This document shows positions 1-13,600 of a DNA stretch of 64,000 nt, piece after piece. The stretch spans positions 31,176,316 to 31,240,315 of the forward strand of contig OX422183.1 in assembly GCA_949130485.1 (NCBI GenBank), read 5' to 3'. The DNA comes from Agelas oroides. Its lineage: Eukaryota; Porifera; Demospongiae; Agelasida; Agelasidae. The translations under genes and the position numbers were made by a program. Each line of letters begins with the position of its first letter. Position 1 is the stretch's first letter. The notes under the pieces were generated by a model. The model did no database searches, was not told where the DNA came from, and saw nothing but the letters and a program-made list of their open reading frames with translations.

Positions 1-3000
1 CGATGCTGGAGTGCACTGTGTAGCTCGTGAGTTGCATAGCCACAGATTTATAGAACCCAACATTCACCTACGGCAATCCCTTGTCTATTGGACAGCATGT
101 ACTCATGGCAATATCAGACTGAGAAATGGTTCCACTGGTATGAATGGAAGGGTGGAAGTGTGTCGGAATGGAGACTGGGGGACAGTGTGTGATGATGGGT
201 GGACTGCAGTGGATGCTAATGTGGCTTGTGGACAGCTTGGCTATTCTCGTTCTGGTATACAAGGAAAATGAGCTTGTTCATAATGTTCATGATGACTGCA
301 TGTCTTGTTTATCTGCACAGATTCTACTGCTTATTCTAGCGCATACTTTGGCCAAAACAGTGCTCTCATCATAGCTTTGGATGATATTGCTTGCACTGTG
401 TATGAATCCAGACTAATTGACTGCTCCTACGACAGCCAAATTTCTGACTGTATGCACTCCCAGGATGCTGGAGTGCAGTGTGTAGCTCGTAAGTTTCAAA
501 ATCACACATAATTGAAATAGTACATATTACATTACCTTTACCTACAGACCTTTCATCTATATCTTACAGGTTGTCCTCATGGCAGCATCAGACTAAGGAA
601 TGGTTCCACTAGTATGAATGGTAGAGTGGAGGTGTGTCTGAATGGAGACTGGGGGACAGTGTGCCACGATCACTGGTCTGCAGTGGATGCCAATGTAGCT
701 TGTCGGCAGCTTGGCTATTCTGGCTCTGGTATGTACATAAGGAGCCTGTTAGTGGCTAACATTTGTCAGTGATTGCTTGACTCATTCTTTTGCACAGATT
801 CAACTGCTTATTCCAGTGCACACTTTGGGCAAAACAGTGCTGTCATCATAGCTCTGGATGATGTTGCTTGCACTGTATACGAATCCAGACTGATTGACTG
901 TCCTTATGACAGCCATATTGCTGACTGTACCCACTCTGAGGATGCTGGAGTGCAGTGTGTAGCGCGTGAGTTATATATTCACAGATATAATTATATTACC
1001 CGACATTTACAGCCATCTCTTGTCTCTTGTACAGTGTGTTCTCATGGCAGTATCAGACTGAGAAATGGTTCTACTATGAGTGGAAGGGTGGAGGTATGTC
1101 TGAATGGAGACTGGGGGACAGTGTGTGATGATGGGTGGACTGCAGTGGATGCTAATGTGGCTTGTGGACAGCTTGGCTATTCTCGTTCTGGTATGTAAGG
1201 AAAATGAGTTTCTTCATAATGTTCATGATGACTGCATGTCTTGTTTATCTGCACAGATTCTACTGCTTATTCCAGTGCACACTTTGGGCAAAACAGTGCT
1301 ATCATCATAGCTCTGGATGATGTTGCTTGCACTGTGTATGAATCCAGACTAATTGACTGCCCCTATGACAGCCAAATTTCAGACTGTATGCACTCCCAGG
1401 ATTCTGGAGTGCAGTGTGTGCCCCGTAAGTTGCAAAGTCACAGATCCTTAAAATATACATTCACTAGTAGACCTATTATCTGTATCAAGAGCGCATAAAA
1501 ACGGGTGGCTAGAGTAAGAGCGTGTAACTCCAATAGAAGCCCGTAGTCCGGGCAAAATTATTGAACCGTACTAAAAATAGGACATCCGGTCACGTGTGCG
1601 CTTAGCAACAATGCATAAGGGCTTATGTCAACACAGGGTGCGCAGTGCGTGTTACTATTTTTAGTACTGGCGGTAAATTCCGCCCGGTTTCGAATTTTAC
1701 GTAGTTACACGCTCTTACTCTAGCCGCCCGTTCTTATGCGCTCTTGCTGTATATTACAGGTTGTAGTCATGGCAGCATCAGACTGAGGAATGGCTCCACT
1801 AGCATGAATGGTAGAGTGGAGGTGTGTCTGAATGGAGACTGGGGGACAGTGTGCCATGATCATTGGTCTACCGTTGATGCCAATGTAGCTTGTCGACAGC
1901 TTGGCTACTCTGGCTCTGGTATGTATGTATGTAAGGAGTCTGTTAGCAACATTTGTGGGTGTCTTATTGTCTTGTTCTTCCACACAGATTCAACAGCTTT
2001 TTCCAGTGCACACTTTGGACAAAACAGTGCTATCATCATAGCTCTGGATGATGTTGCTTGCACTGTATATGAATCCAGACTGATTGATTGCCCCCATGAC
2101 AGCCATATTGCTGACTGTACCCACTCTGAGGATGCTGGGGTGCAGTGTGTACCACGTGAGTTATATAGTACTTGTAGTATTACATAATATATTCCTTTTA
2201 CTTACGTATACAGAACTCTCATTTATATCTTACAGGGTGTACTCATGGCAGCATTAGACTGAGAAATGGTTCCACTAGTATGAATGGTAGAGTGGAAGTG
2301 TGTCTGAATGGAGACTGGGGGACAGTGTGCCATGATCACTGGTCCATAGTTGATGCCAATGTAGCTTGCCGACAGCTTGGCTACTCTGGCTCCGGTATGT
2401 AAGGAGGAAAGTTTCTTATTTTTTCTGTAATTGTTCTTGCAAGCAGTAAGCATTGCCACAGTGAGCTATAATTATAAACTAATTAAGGTGTGCCCCACGT
2501 TACAAATCCAGTTAGGTTAGAGTAGTCCTGAACTGAGTCCTTGAAGCAATAGGACATTCTTCACTGCTTTCAGATGCGGTAGCCTGTGGATACTTTTCCT
2601 GTATTAAAGGTGGCCAAAGGTGAAATTTAAAGGCATTCTGAAATATTGAGGAGGTGAAATGTTTGGCTCCTTTCTTCACTGCCTTCTCCTCCTAGAGCTG
2701 ACCAGAGTCCAATCACTATCCTGAGGGGGAGGCAGGACTTGACATTACACTATGCTAAGATTATTGAGACTCAGCATGGGAAATTGTAGCAGTCAGAAGG
2801 CTAGGAGATGTAGCGTGGGCACTTTGGTAGATGTTAATAGTAGTAGTGTGACAGCCTTGGGCACTGGTTTGATTCACAGGAGCTGGGTACGGTGAGTTGT
2901 CAAGTGCTACGTGCCACGGTAGTGCTATAGTAGACTTGCCTGTTCTTCTTGCATCTATTTCTTGGTTTCTTTTGGCTGACGCTACCTCTTGTTGAAGATG

Positions 3001-3881
3001 GCCCAAAGACAATACCAAGCATTTGTTTCTCTAGTAGACGACTTGGTTGATGACATGTGATCTCAGACACACTCACAAAGGTAAACCAGCTGAAGCAAGC
3101 TCATCTTGGTGGCCCACCTAAACACAGATGTGGATTTTGCCAATTGTCACACAATTTTGTTTGACGGTTTATGCTCTTAATGCTTGTTGTGACCTCTTAT
3201 CTTATTCTTCTACAGATTCAACAGCTTATTCCAGTGCACACTTTGGGCAAAATAATGATGTCATCATAGCTCTGGATGATGTGGTTTGTACTGTATATGA
3301 ATCCAGACTAATTGATTGCCCCTACGACAGCCATATTGCTGACTGCACCCACTCCGAAGCTGCTGGGGTGCAGTGTGTAGCTCGTGAGTTATCTAGTCAC
3401 AAATACTTTTAATATCTGTATCACTCTATAGCATTCTTGTCTATTTTACAGGATGTTCTCATGGCAGCATCAGATTAAGGGATAGCAGAGGCAGCATGAA
3501 TGGGAGAGTAGAAGTGTGTCTAAATGGAGATTGGGGGACAGTGTGTCATGATGGATGGACTACTGTTGATTCAAACATTGCCTGCAGACAGCTAGGATTC
3601 TCAAACTCTGGTAGGTTTTGTTTTGCATGAACTTCAAAAATGTCTACATATCAGGAGTATCTACTGATACGTACTTCAATGTTCCCATGCAGATTCCACT
3701 GCCTATAGCAGTGCATACTTTGGTCAGGAATCTACCATCATCGTTGCTATGGATGATGTTGCATGTACTGGATCGGAAGCTACCCTCTTTTCATGCCCTC
3801 ACACCACCAGTCACAACTGTACACATGCTCAAGATGCTGGCATTCAGTGTGTTCCCCGTGAGTGTATTACTCTTCTTATGA

Positions 3882-3970
<89 letters not shown>

Positions 3971-4051
3971 ATGTCATTCTCTTTTGCAGGTTGTTTGCAT
4001 AGAAGCATGAGAAATTCTTCCTTACTTTCTTTTCTCCTTTCTTCGTTTCTT

Positions 4052-4134
<83 letters not shown>

Positions 4135-4583
4135 AACAAAAACAACAAACAAACTCCTTCATTGTATTGCATGAGACATACATTACAAGGGAAGGGGGTG
4201 GTATACTCCAGTTACATGCCAAAATGCTGAGCAATCGCATTGTACATAAATAAGTGGTCCACCACAGTGATCGTATGGTTATAACTTATAATTTACAAAA
4301 CAGTATGGATTTATTCAAACAATTTTTACATGACATTCCTGTTTCTGCAACACCAAATGCTATAGGAGCCTTGAATGGTCCGTTTGCAAAGTTCAAACAT
4401 CAATTTTGTCGTCTCACTAGTGGTGATGTTCAGGGTGGTCTTTAGGTGCTGGAAGCCAGCAGAGTTTATTACTCCTCTGGAGCCAACTTCCAGGGTGATG
4501 AGTTCAGTTTCATAACCTGCATTACAGGATCCAGTGACCAGTTCTTCGTACTTTTCCTCCTTTCTCTCAGCTGCTACTTCAAA

Positions 4584-4659
<76 letters not shown>

Positions 4660-7600
4660 CTTTCCCTTCCTCCCGTCTTTTTTTATTTTTGTTACTCCGT
4701 TATATTTCCCTGTGTAGGCTGCACACATGGCACAGTAAGACTTATTGGTGGGACATATTCTTTTGAAGGAAGAGTAGAAGTGTGTGTGAATGGACTGTGG
4801 GGAACAGTGTGCCATGATTTGTGGTCCTCAACTGATGCAGCTGTGGGGTGCAAATTTTGGGGGTATTCCACTTATGGTATGCCAACTCGCTGTGAAATTA
4901 AAATTTGTGCTTATCAGAGTGCACTTTGACATTACAATACTAGATTATCTTGTCAGAGCAATGTAGCAAACTGAGCTGACAACCATCTTTGATAAAAGAA
5001 ATAGTATTATGGACAAGAAAACATGCACTTTTTAAGGCAAATGAACCTGAAATGATACTACGTTACAATTTTACGTGAACAGATACAACAGAGTGCATAG
5101 ATGAAAGTTAAAATATACAAGATAAAGGAATGGAGAACACACAAACTGTAGAGCAGTAAATACATTAACAAAAATAGACAAAGCGGAAAGTAAAAGCTAG
5201 GAATATATCATCAGCATGTGCATTTGGAAGATCTTTGTGGATAAAGGAGATGTGTAATGCTGAATTCCTCTGGTTCACAGTTCCATTTACTTATGCACCA
5301 AACTTCCAATATAGTAATCATAAAAGGAAAACAAGCAGCGTGTTTAGAGAGAATGCACTATTGCTTGTGTATTACGGGTTTTTCTCCATCCCAACAGAGG
5401 TTTTGGCCTACACTAATGCCCACTTTGGCCAGGCACAACTCCCCATTCTCCTTGACGATGTTTCTTGCACTGGATCAGAATCTAGGCTGGTGGACTGCCC
5501 CTATGACAGCAACACTGGTGACTGCTCACACTCCCAGGATGCTGGTACCAGGTGTCATCCAAGTATGTTTGAATACATTCAACACAGCTACCTTTCCTCA
5601 TACTCACAGCGTATCACAATGTTTGTTTCACTCTGTTGCAGTTCCTACTAATGTATCGCTAAACACACCAGCGACTGGCATTGCAAACAATGGAGAGGTC
5701 AAGTACTACAACTTTCCGTTTCACTCCAGTGGCATAACATTCAGACTGGATGTATTCCAGGGGTCTATAGTTGCCTATGCTTCATACACAACTGATGCAC
5801 CAAACACACGGCGAGGATACAACTGGACTGTGCAAACTGCAATTTATGATGATCTTTTCTTCAGTCCAGCACCTGGAAGTACAGTGTATGTTGCCCTGCA
5901 GGGAATACAGAGCTCAAACTCCTTCAGGGTTGGTGTTGTAATGCAAGATTTTACTACCACAGGTAGAACTTCAAATACTGTGTCATCATTAATTTTGTTT
6001 ATTCTACATACCTTTATCTCTATATCTCTGATACATAAGCCCACCCCTTCTTCACAGAACCTAGTAACAGTGATCTTAGCTACAGTATAACCCCAAGATG
6101 CAAACTATTGCATGAAATGAATTAAAGATTCATGGAAATATTCTGCAATCCGGCATAAAATGCTGTTTACTTGAAGTACTGGTACTTCTGTTTAGGCACC
6201 TTGGGTTGTGGCTTAGACTTGTAATGAAAGTTTGGACTAGCTCCTGGACAAGAGATACTAAGTTACTACTGTCTGCTCATTTTTCTATTCAGCCCTCATA
6301 GCAATGTCACCATTACTCCAAACACTGAACAGTGGAGTAACAAGATATTATGAGGTAGCATTTCCCAGTGATGGAGTGACAATCACACTTGATATAATTC
6401 AAGGTTCTGTGACGCTGTATGCCTCAGACAACATTTGGAATGTAAATGCTCAAGATTATGACTGGAGAGTCACAGCAAACACAACTAGTGGGTTTATAGA
6501 AGCATTCTTGAACTCCTCAACCCTCAACAGACAAGCTCGTTCCATTCTGTTCCTGGCAATAGTTGGAGGACAGAGCACAAGTACCTACATCATGAATAAT
6601 GCTGTCGGAGACATCAGAACAAAAGGTACTCTCAATGAAATCCCAGGTATACATGAACTTTATGCAGAGTACATGTAGCTAACAATTTGTTTAGATTATT
6701 TGGGGTGAAATTTTTTATGCTATGAGGTGAAAGTAGAAGACTTGATGGCACATACTGAGTGTCTGCTGGGTGTGTGACTGAGTCATTTAGTACCAACTGT
6801 GCAGTACAAGTAGAGGATTGTGAGGGCTGGTGGTTGTCCTGTTGTCACAGCTCAGTGGTAGAGCACCGGTGGTTCAAGCCAGGAGCCCTTGGTTCAATTC
6901 CCAGTGGCTACCAGCCTCTTTTTGCCCCATAACATCAAACAAGTCTTTATTTCCAGCTTAGCCAAGATGCTGTAAGCATTTAGATTGAGAGAACCACTCA
7001 ACATGGGTTCTCTCCTGATGAAAAGAATTTTGCAGTCGACCCTTAACAGCTGGCTTATGATATTACATACTGAGTAGCTCCAGCTGTACATTCAGTACCA
7101 CCTGTGCAGTGCATATAGAGTATTGTGGGTGCTGGTGGTTGTTCGATTTTTTTCTCTACTTTCCCGTCATAACAATTTATGTCATTTGCATGACTAAAGT
7201 CTTTCATTGCCCCATCCTGCTTCCCTACAGTCCCTCTTGCTCCCTCCAATCCTCATATCACTGCATTTGATGCAACATCAGCTACTGTTGTGTGGACAGT
7301 TCCACCACCCAATGTCAACAGCCCACTGAGCCCTGTTATATCCTACTTTCTTGTGTTGAGTGAACAGCAGTTCAACGTGTCCACTGTATTAACAAACGTG
7401 TCTGTGAATACTCACACCTTCACTGGACTGCAAGAATTTAACAGATATACATGCATCATTGCTGCAACAAATTCTATCGGCCAAGGACAATTTAGCTCTC
7501 CACTAATCTTCAATACCTCGCAGGCCGGTATGTTCAATTAGTCAAATTACTTTCCTAAACTGTGTATATAAATGTGTTCACTTTCTGTAGCTCCCAGTGC

Positions 7601-10600
7601 ACCACCACAAAGATTGTCTGGATCCAATCAGAGCTCTACTGCCATCTTTCTTTCTTGGTCAACACCGCCTGCTATTGACATCAATGGTGTCATTCAGTAC
7701 TACACAGTTGAACTTGATGAAGTGTGGACTGGACGTACCTTGACGTTTCACCCCATCAGCCCTAACATAAGTATCAGAGCACTTCATCCCTACTATGTCT
7801 ATCATTGCCGAGTGGCTGCCTATACAGTCGCACTGGGGCCATTTACTGATAACCTGCAGATTGTGACTGGAGAAGATGGTAAGCAAGACATAAAAAGTAT
7901 TTCATCCAAGCACAACTAAATACTTTATTAAATCTCCCTCTCTACTCATGTGCATGCTTTCTGCTTCAGTCCCCACAGCTCCTCCAGCCAACCTCTCAGT
8001 AACTGCTGTGACGTCACGAACTGTAACACTATCATGGGACCCACCACCCTACGAGGGACAGAATGGAGTCATACGGGAATACATGCTCACTGTCAATCGC
8101 AGTGATACAAGCTTCTTTGTAGTGCTGAACACCACCCTGACTCAGCTAACAGTTGAACATCTGTTGCCCTTCCGTTCATACTTGTTTACTGTTGCAGCAC
8201 AAACTATTGCAGTGGGTCCTTTCAGCATGGAAGTAGGAATTCAACTGTCAGAAGATGGTAAATATATCATTTAAAAGTAGTGAGTGAAAGTAATGTGCAT
8301 GTATCACTGATCTTGAATTGTACTTTCACATAGAACCTGAAGCTCCTCCTCAAAATCTGGATGGAAGCGCCATAAACTCCACCAGCCTTTTTCTCAGCTG
8401 GGAGCTCCCACCATCTGAACAACAGAATGGCATCATTAGACAGTACCTTGTGAATGTGAGTGAAGTTGAAACTGGGAATGGAATTGAACTTTCCACAACA
8501 GATACAAACATCATTGTCTCAGACCTACATCCATTCTACCACTATGATTGCAATGTCTCTGCTGTTACCATTGGAGCCGGACCATACACCTCACCAATCA
8601 CAATTCGGACACTACAAGCAGGTACTTGATTACTGTGGTTTGGTGTCACTAGTATTAACTATGTCAGATATTCCTTAGAACATCTTGCCTCAGCTGAAAA
8701 TAAATTGATATTTGAGGCAAAAAATTGGAAAGTGAAGAGTTGGCTGTTGCTGGGAATCAATCCCAGGGATCCTGGCTTGAGCTGCCAGTGCTTAACAACT
8801 GAGCTTCTACAACCAGACAACTGCTATAGCCCCACAATCCTCTATGCATACTGCACAGGTGGTACTAAATGCCTCAGTTGCACACTCAGCAGCCACTCAG
8901 CATGTGCCATCAAAATTCTGTTGAAGAAAACCTATGCTGTCTCATTATAACATCTTGCCCCAGACCTAGTTGATATTGTGTGATGAAAATAGAAGAAAGT
9001 GAAAAATCAGCTGCCACCGGGAATTGAACCCACATATCCTGGCTCGAGTCACAAGTCTCTCTTTTGAGCTATGATGACTGGACAACCACCAGACCCCACA
9101 ATTCTCTATTTATACTGCATAGCTGGTACTGAATGCCTCATTCGCACACTCAGCATATGCTGCTCATTTTGCTGAGTGGTTGCTGTTATTTCCCTATAGC
9201 TTCACCTCCTAACAACAAACAAGTCATTATTTCCAGCTGAGACAAGATGTTCTATACATTCGGAATGAGAGAACCACTTAACATGGGTTCTCTCCTGACA
9301 GAGAGAATTCTCCAGTCAAACCCTGACTGAGTTCTGACAGCCATGTATATATAGAGTGGCTGCTGAATCTGCAACTGAGGAACTCAGTACCACGGGTGCA
9401 GTACATATAGTGGATTGTAGTGCTGGTGGTTATTTGGTTGTCATAGCTCTGCGATAGAGCTCAAGTCTAACCTGGATTGGATTTTTGGTAGCTGCTAGTC
9501 AAATTTCACTTTTCTCTTATCATTCCATAACATCAAACACGTCTTTATGACAGCTAATAACTAGATGGTAGATGTAATGGTGCAGGCACCTAGTAATCTC
9601 AATTTAACAGTGGTGTTAAATTAACAAAACTGTTCATGCATGTTGCACCCATCTATGTAGTTCCGAGTGGTCCCCCACGAAATGTCCAGGGCAGTGCTTT
9701 GTCATCTCACTCCATCTTCCTCACTTGGGAGCCTCCACTGTTTGAGGACCAAAATGGAGTGATCACTGGTTACACCATCCGTGTCACGCTGAATGAGACT
9801 GAAGAGTCGTTTGAATTGCTTTCAGACTCAGAAAGTATTACTGCTGATTTATTTAGACCATTTAGTAATTACATTTTCAAGATTGCAGGACAGACAGCTG
9901 TTGGTGTTGGTACTTTCAGTGATCCAATCACCATCATGACACCTGAAGATGGTAGGAGAACTTTCCAGCTACTTTAGCAATACTTGACTTGATTAGTGTC
10001 TTTATGACTCTTGTTTGTTATGACCTTCCATGCAGTTCCGTCTGAGCCTTTGAATCCTAATGTTATGACTATATCTGGCTCACCAACAGAGCTACTGGTC
10101 ACCTGGGACCCTCCTGCTGAGCCAAATGGCATCATACTATCATACACAGTCTACTGTTATGACCAGCCAATGGAGGAGTATCAAACTGTCTCCAATGTTA
10201 CAATCACATCTCAACCTGAGCAAAAAGAAATACCTGGAAATGAAACTGAGGCTGTTTTAGTTAACCTGACACCATATTACCTTTATGGGTGCCTAGTTAC
10301 CGCTAATACATCTGTTGGTGAAGGCAATTCAAGTGTCATTCATTTCAACATCACTGATGAATCAGGCAAGCATATAGTTGCAGGTCACGCTTTTTTGTAA
10401 TATCTTTTTAGACTAACCATGCAGCTTTTCTCTCACAGTCCCTGCTGACCCTCCAGCAAGCTTCAATGCAACAGCCATTAACTCTACTGCTATTGAGTTA
10501 ACATGGTCACAACCACCCACTCCTAATGGCATAGTTGTTTCCTACAACATTACTTACAACATGTCAGAGATGATTGATGCTGGAAGTGGAAGTGGAAGTG

Positions 10601-13600
10601 GAAGTGGAAGCAGTTTCTTAGTTTTGGTTTCAGTGCTGGTTGGTGCTGAAGATGGAAACAGCTACGTGGTGACAGGGTTGAATGAATACACGGTATACAC
10701 ATTTGAGATCTTTGCTTCCACCAGAGTAGGTCCAGGACCATCCACTCAAGTAACAGCCAGAACACACCATACAAGTAAGTCTGCTATCACTTGTACCATC
10801 CTCAATCACCAGTAGCTATTAGTACAAGAGCTCACTGTGGGCCCACATCACTAAAAACATGTAGATCTATACTCTTACTTAAGGATAGTATAATACCGTC
10901 ATTATTCTAATAGAACAGTAGGAAATTAAATCTGGCTTCCGTTACATCAAATTGATAAAAACTTCCAAGAACCCAATTTCTTCTGCTTGATTAGATCTAC
11001 TGCTGTAATGGAAGCACATTTTCCAAGAAAGCCACGCACGGAGGCCTCTTTGCCCCAAGGGGTGTTGCTTGCAGTACTAAATCGCTGTAGGCTTTCCCAG
11101 GCTCCGGGAATTTCGATCGTCTGAGCATCTCTCTGTCTGCCGGCGTACATGTTTTGATAAGAACACGGTCAGGGTGCACTACAACGCCTCTGCCAGTGAC
11201 TTCACAAGTGTGATTTTGGTAAGAACACTTCCTGGTACACTAAACAGACTCGTTCTGCCCGTGACTTCACTGTTTTGTTTTGCTAAGAACGCTTCGAGGT
11301 GTCTACTACTATGGGCTCTTCCGCTAAATTGGATTCACTCGAAAATATATTGTGCAGCTGCCTTCTGCATAATTAGATTAACAAGAATTGAATTTCTTCC
11401 ACTAGATTGGATCTACCGAATAATGACGGTAATAACCTAATTGTCAAGAAATACAATTAGTTAAACATCCACAACAATGATAAGGGTAATTATGGTGTTG
11501 TGACCACTATATGATTTCTCTGTTTATCCTCAGATCCACATGCTCCACCTCAGAACATTTATAGCAGTGTTACAGGCAGCAAGACAGCGGTTATTAGCTG
11601 GGATCCTCCTCCTTTTGATGATCACAATGGCATCATCACTTACTACCTGCTGCTGATCACTCAGGAGCAGTTTAACATCAGTGACATGGTCATCAACACC
11701 ACATCAGATGTTACTACCTACACCGTAACTGGCCTTGAGGAGTACAACAACTACACCTGCAGGGTGGCAGCTGCTACCAGGATCGGCCCTGGACCATACA
11801 GTGCTCCCATTGGATTTAGTACACCACAAGATGGTATGGATTAGAAAGTAAATGTGACTGACATTCCTACAATTGGTACTTATTTGCTCCTTGTTCTTTT
11901 CATTATACACACTCCAACTGAATCACACACACAAACAAATCCATGCACACATGCATATGTACACAGCTCCATCTGCTCCTCCAGAATCTGTTTTTGGCAC
12001 ACCAGAGGGTTCCAGAGCAATAATGCTGACATGGTTCCCTCCACCTGCTATCCAAATTAATGGAATCATCATAAAATATGTAGTAAATGTTACTGAAAGA
12101 GAGACAGATCACACTTGGACATTTATTGCCTTTGCTCAATACATTGTAGTCGGTTTCCTCCATCCTCACTACCGCTATGACTGTAGGGTTGCTGCCTTCA
12201 CTATTGCTGAGGGGACACTCAGCAGTGTAGTCACTGTTCAAACTGAGCAAGAACGTAAGTTAAAACAAACACTTTGTTGAACTTTCAAAATCCTCACCAA
12301 GATTTTATCCACTCTGCAGCACCCTCAGCTCCGCCCTCACCACCAGTTGTTTTTGGCACAACACATGACTCCCTCAGTCTAAACTGGCAGGCTCCACCTT
12401 TTGAAGAGACAAACGGTGCCATTCAAAGCTACGTGATAGCCATCCATGAAGTTGAGACTGGCAGAAACTTTACAGAAAGTTCCAACACGACACAAGTGAC
12501 TCTAGAACCACTCCACCCATACTACACATACATGTGTTCCATTGCAGCAGTAACAGTTGGAAGAGGACCATTTAGTGAACATATTACTGTACAGCTCCCT
12601 GAAGCAGGTATGTCTAGTATTGTGATGTGTAGTCACAATAAACAACTCTTCAACAACATTAAACAAATAAATGAATTTAGATGTTATGAGGCGAAAATAG
12701 AAGATTGTGAGGGCTGGTGGTTGTCCGGCTGTTGTGGCTCAGTGGCAGAGCACTGGTGGCTCAAGCCAGAGGTGTCCTGGGTTTGACTCCCGGCGACTGC
12801 CGTCTTTTTCACTTTCCTCTATTTTTGCCTCATAACATTTATTTCCAGCATTAGGCAAGATGCTCTGAGCATTTAGAGTGAGAAAACCACTCAGCATGGG
12901 TTCTTTCCTGATGGAGAGAAGTTTCCGGTCGACCCCGAACGGAGTTCTGACGACACATACTGAGTGGCTGCCGGGTGTATGACTGAGGCATTCAGTACCA
13001 CCTGTGCAGTACATGTAGAGGATTGTGAGGGCTGGTGGTTGTTCGGTTGCCATAGCTCAGTGGCAGAGCACTGGCAGCTCAAGCCAGGTGTCCTGGGTTC
13101 GACTCCCGGTGGCTGCCGGCCTTTTTCACTTTCCTCTATTTTCGCCTCATAACATCTAAATTCCTTTATCTAAATTCATTTATTTCCAGCTTGAGGCAAG
13201 ATACTTTGAACATTAAACAACTTGTTTTTGTATTAGAAATTCTATGTAGCTAACAATACTGAACAAATCCAGTGATATAGTTATGTCACTATCAAGTGGT
13301 ATGGAGCAGAGCATCTTCTTGTTTTCTACAGCCCCTGCGTCTCCCCCCACCAACATTACTGGACGTGTCACTGACTCCACTACTATTTTCCTCTCTTGGA
13401 GCCCACCACCACTTAGGGATCAGAATGGGATCATCAGGAGCTACAACATCAGTGTCCTTGAGCAGGACACAGGGAGGGAATTCAGTCGTACTTCTGTGAA
13501 TACTGAAGAAAGCTTCCATTCTCTCCATCCATTCTATATCTACAGTGTTAAAATCACTGCAACGACAGTAGCACCTGGTCCACCTTCATCACCAATCATG

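Larger units (their letters stand above)
1..5562 (+). other. SRCR domain block of gene 1 (eight domains, the first partial and one interrupted)
   Basis: Each SRCR domain is split into an N-terminal exon (GRVEVC..WGTVC..W and C.QLG cores) and a C-terminal exon (HFGQ, LDDV.C, DC, H..DAG.QC cores). Exons: 1-26 (tail only); 96-254 + 321-488; 570-728 + 798-965; 1035-1190 + 1257-1424; 1760-1918 + 1988-2155; 2236-2394 + 3216-3383; 3452-3610 + 3693-3857; 4718-4876 + 5398-5562. The Cys pattern is that of group A/B SRCR modules. The first complete domains are nearly identical at DNA level, which suggests recent tandem duplication. Domains at 3452 and 4718 are more divergent and have orthologous partners in gene 2. 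In the 4718 exon the usual CRQLGY reads CKFWGY, a substitution absent from gene 2. Confidence 0.9.

Noticed and set aside
3844..4174. Open frames of Cys-Val, Leu-Ser, His-Thr and Arg-Glu repeats on both strands
   Set aside because: They are translations of GT and CT microsatellites, with no gene structure.
6840..6930. Functional tRNA gene
   Set aside because: A and B boxes are present, but the acceptor and anticodon stems do not pair as a tRNA, and the unit recurs with shared arms, so it is a SINE-like repeat.
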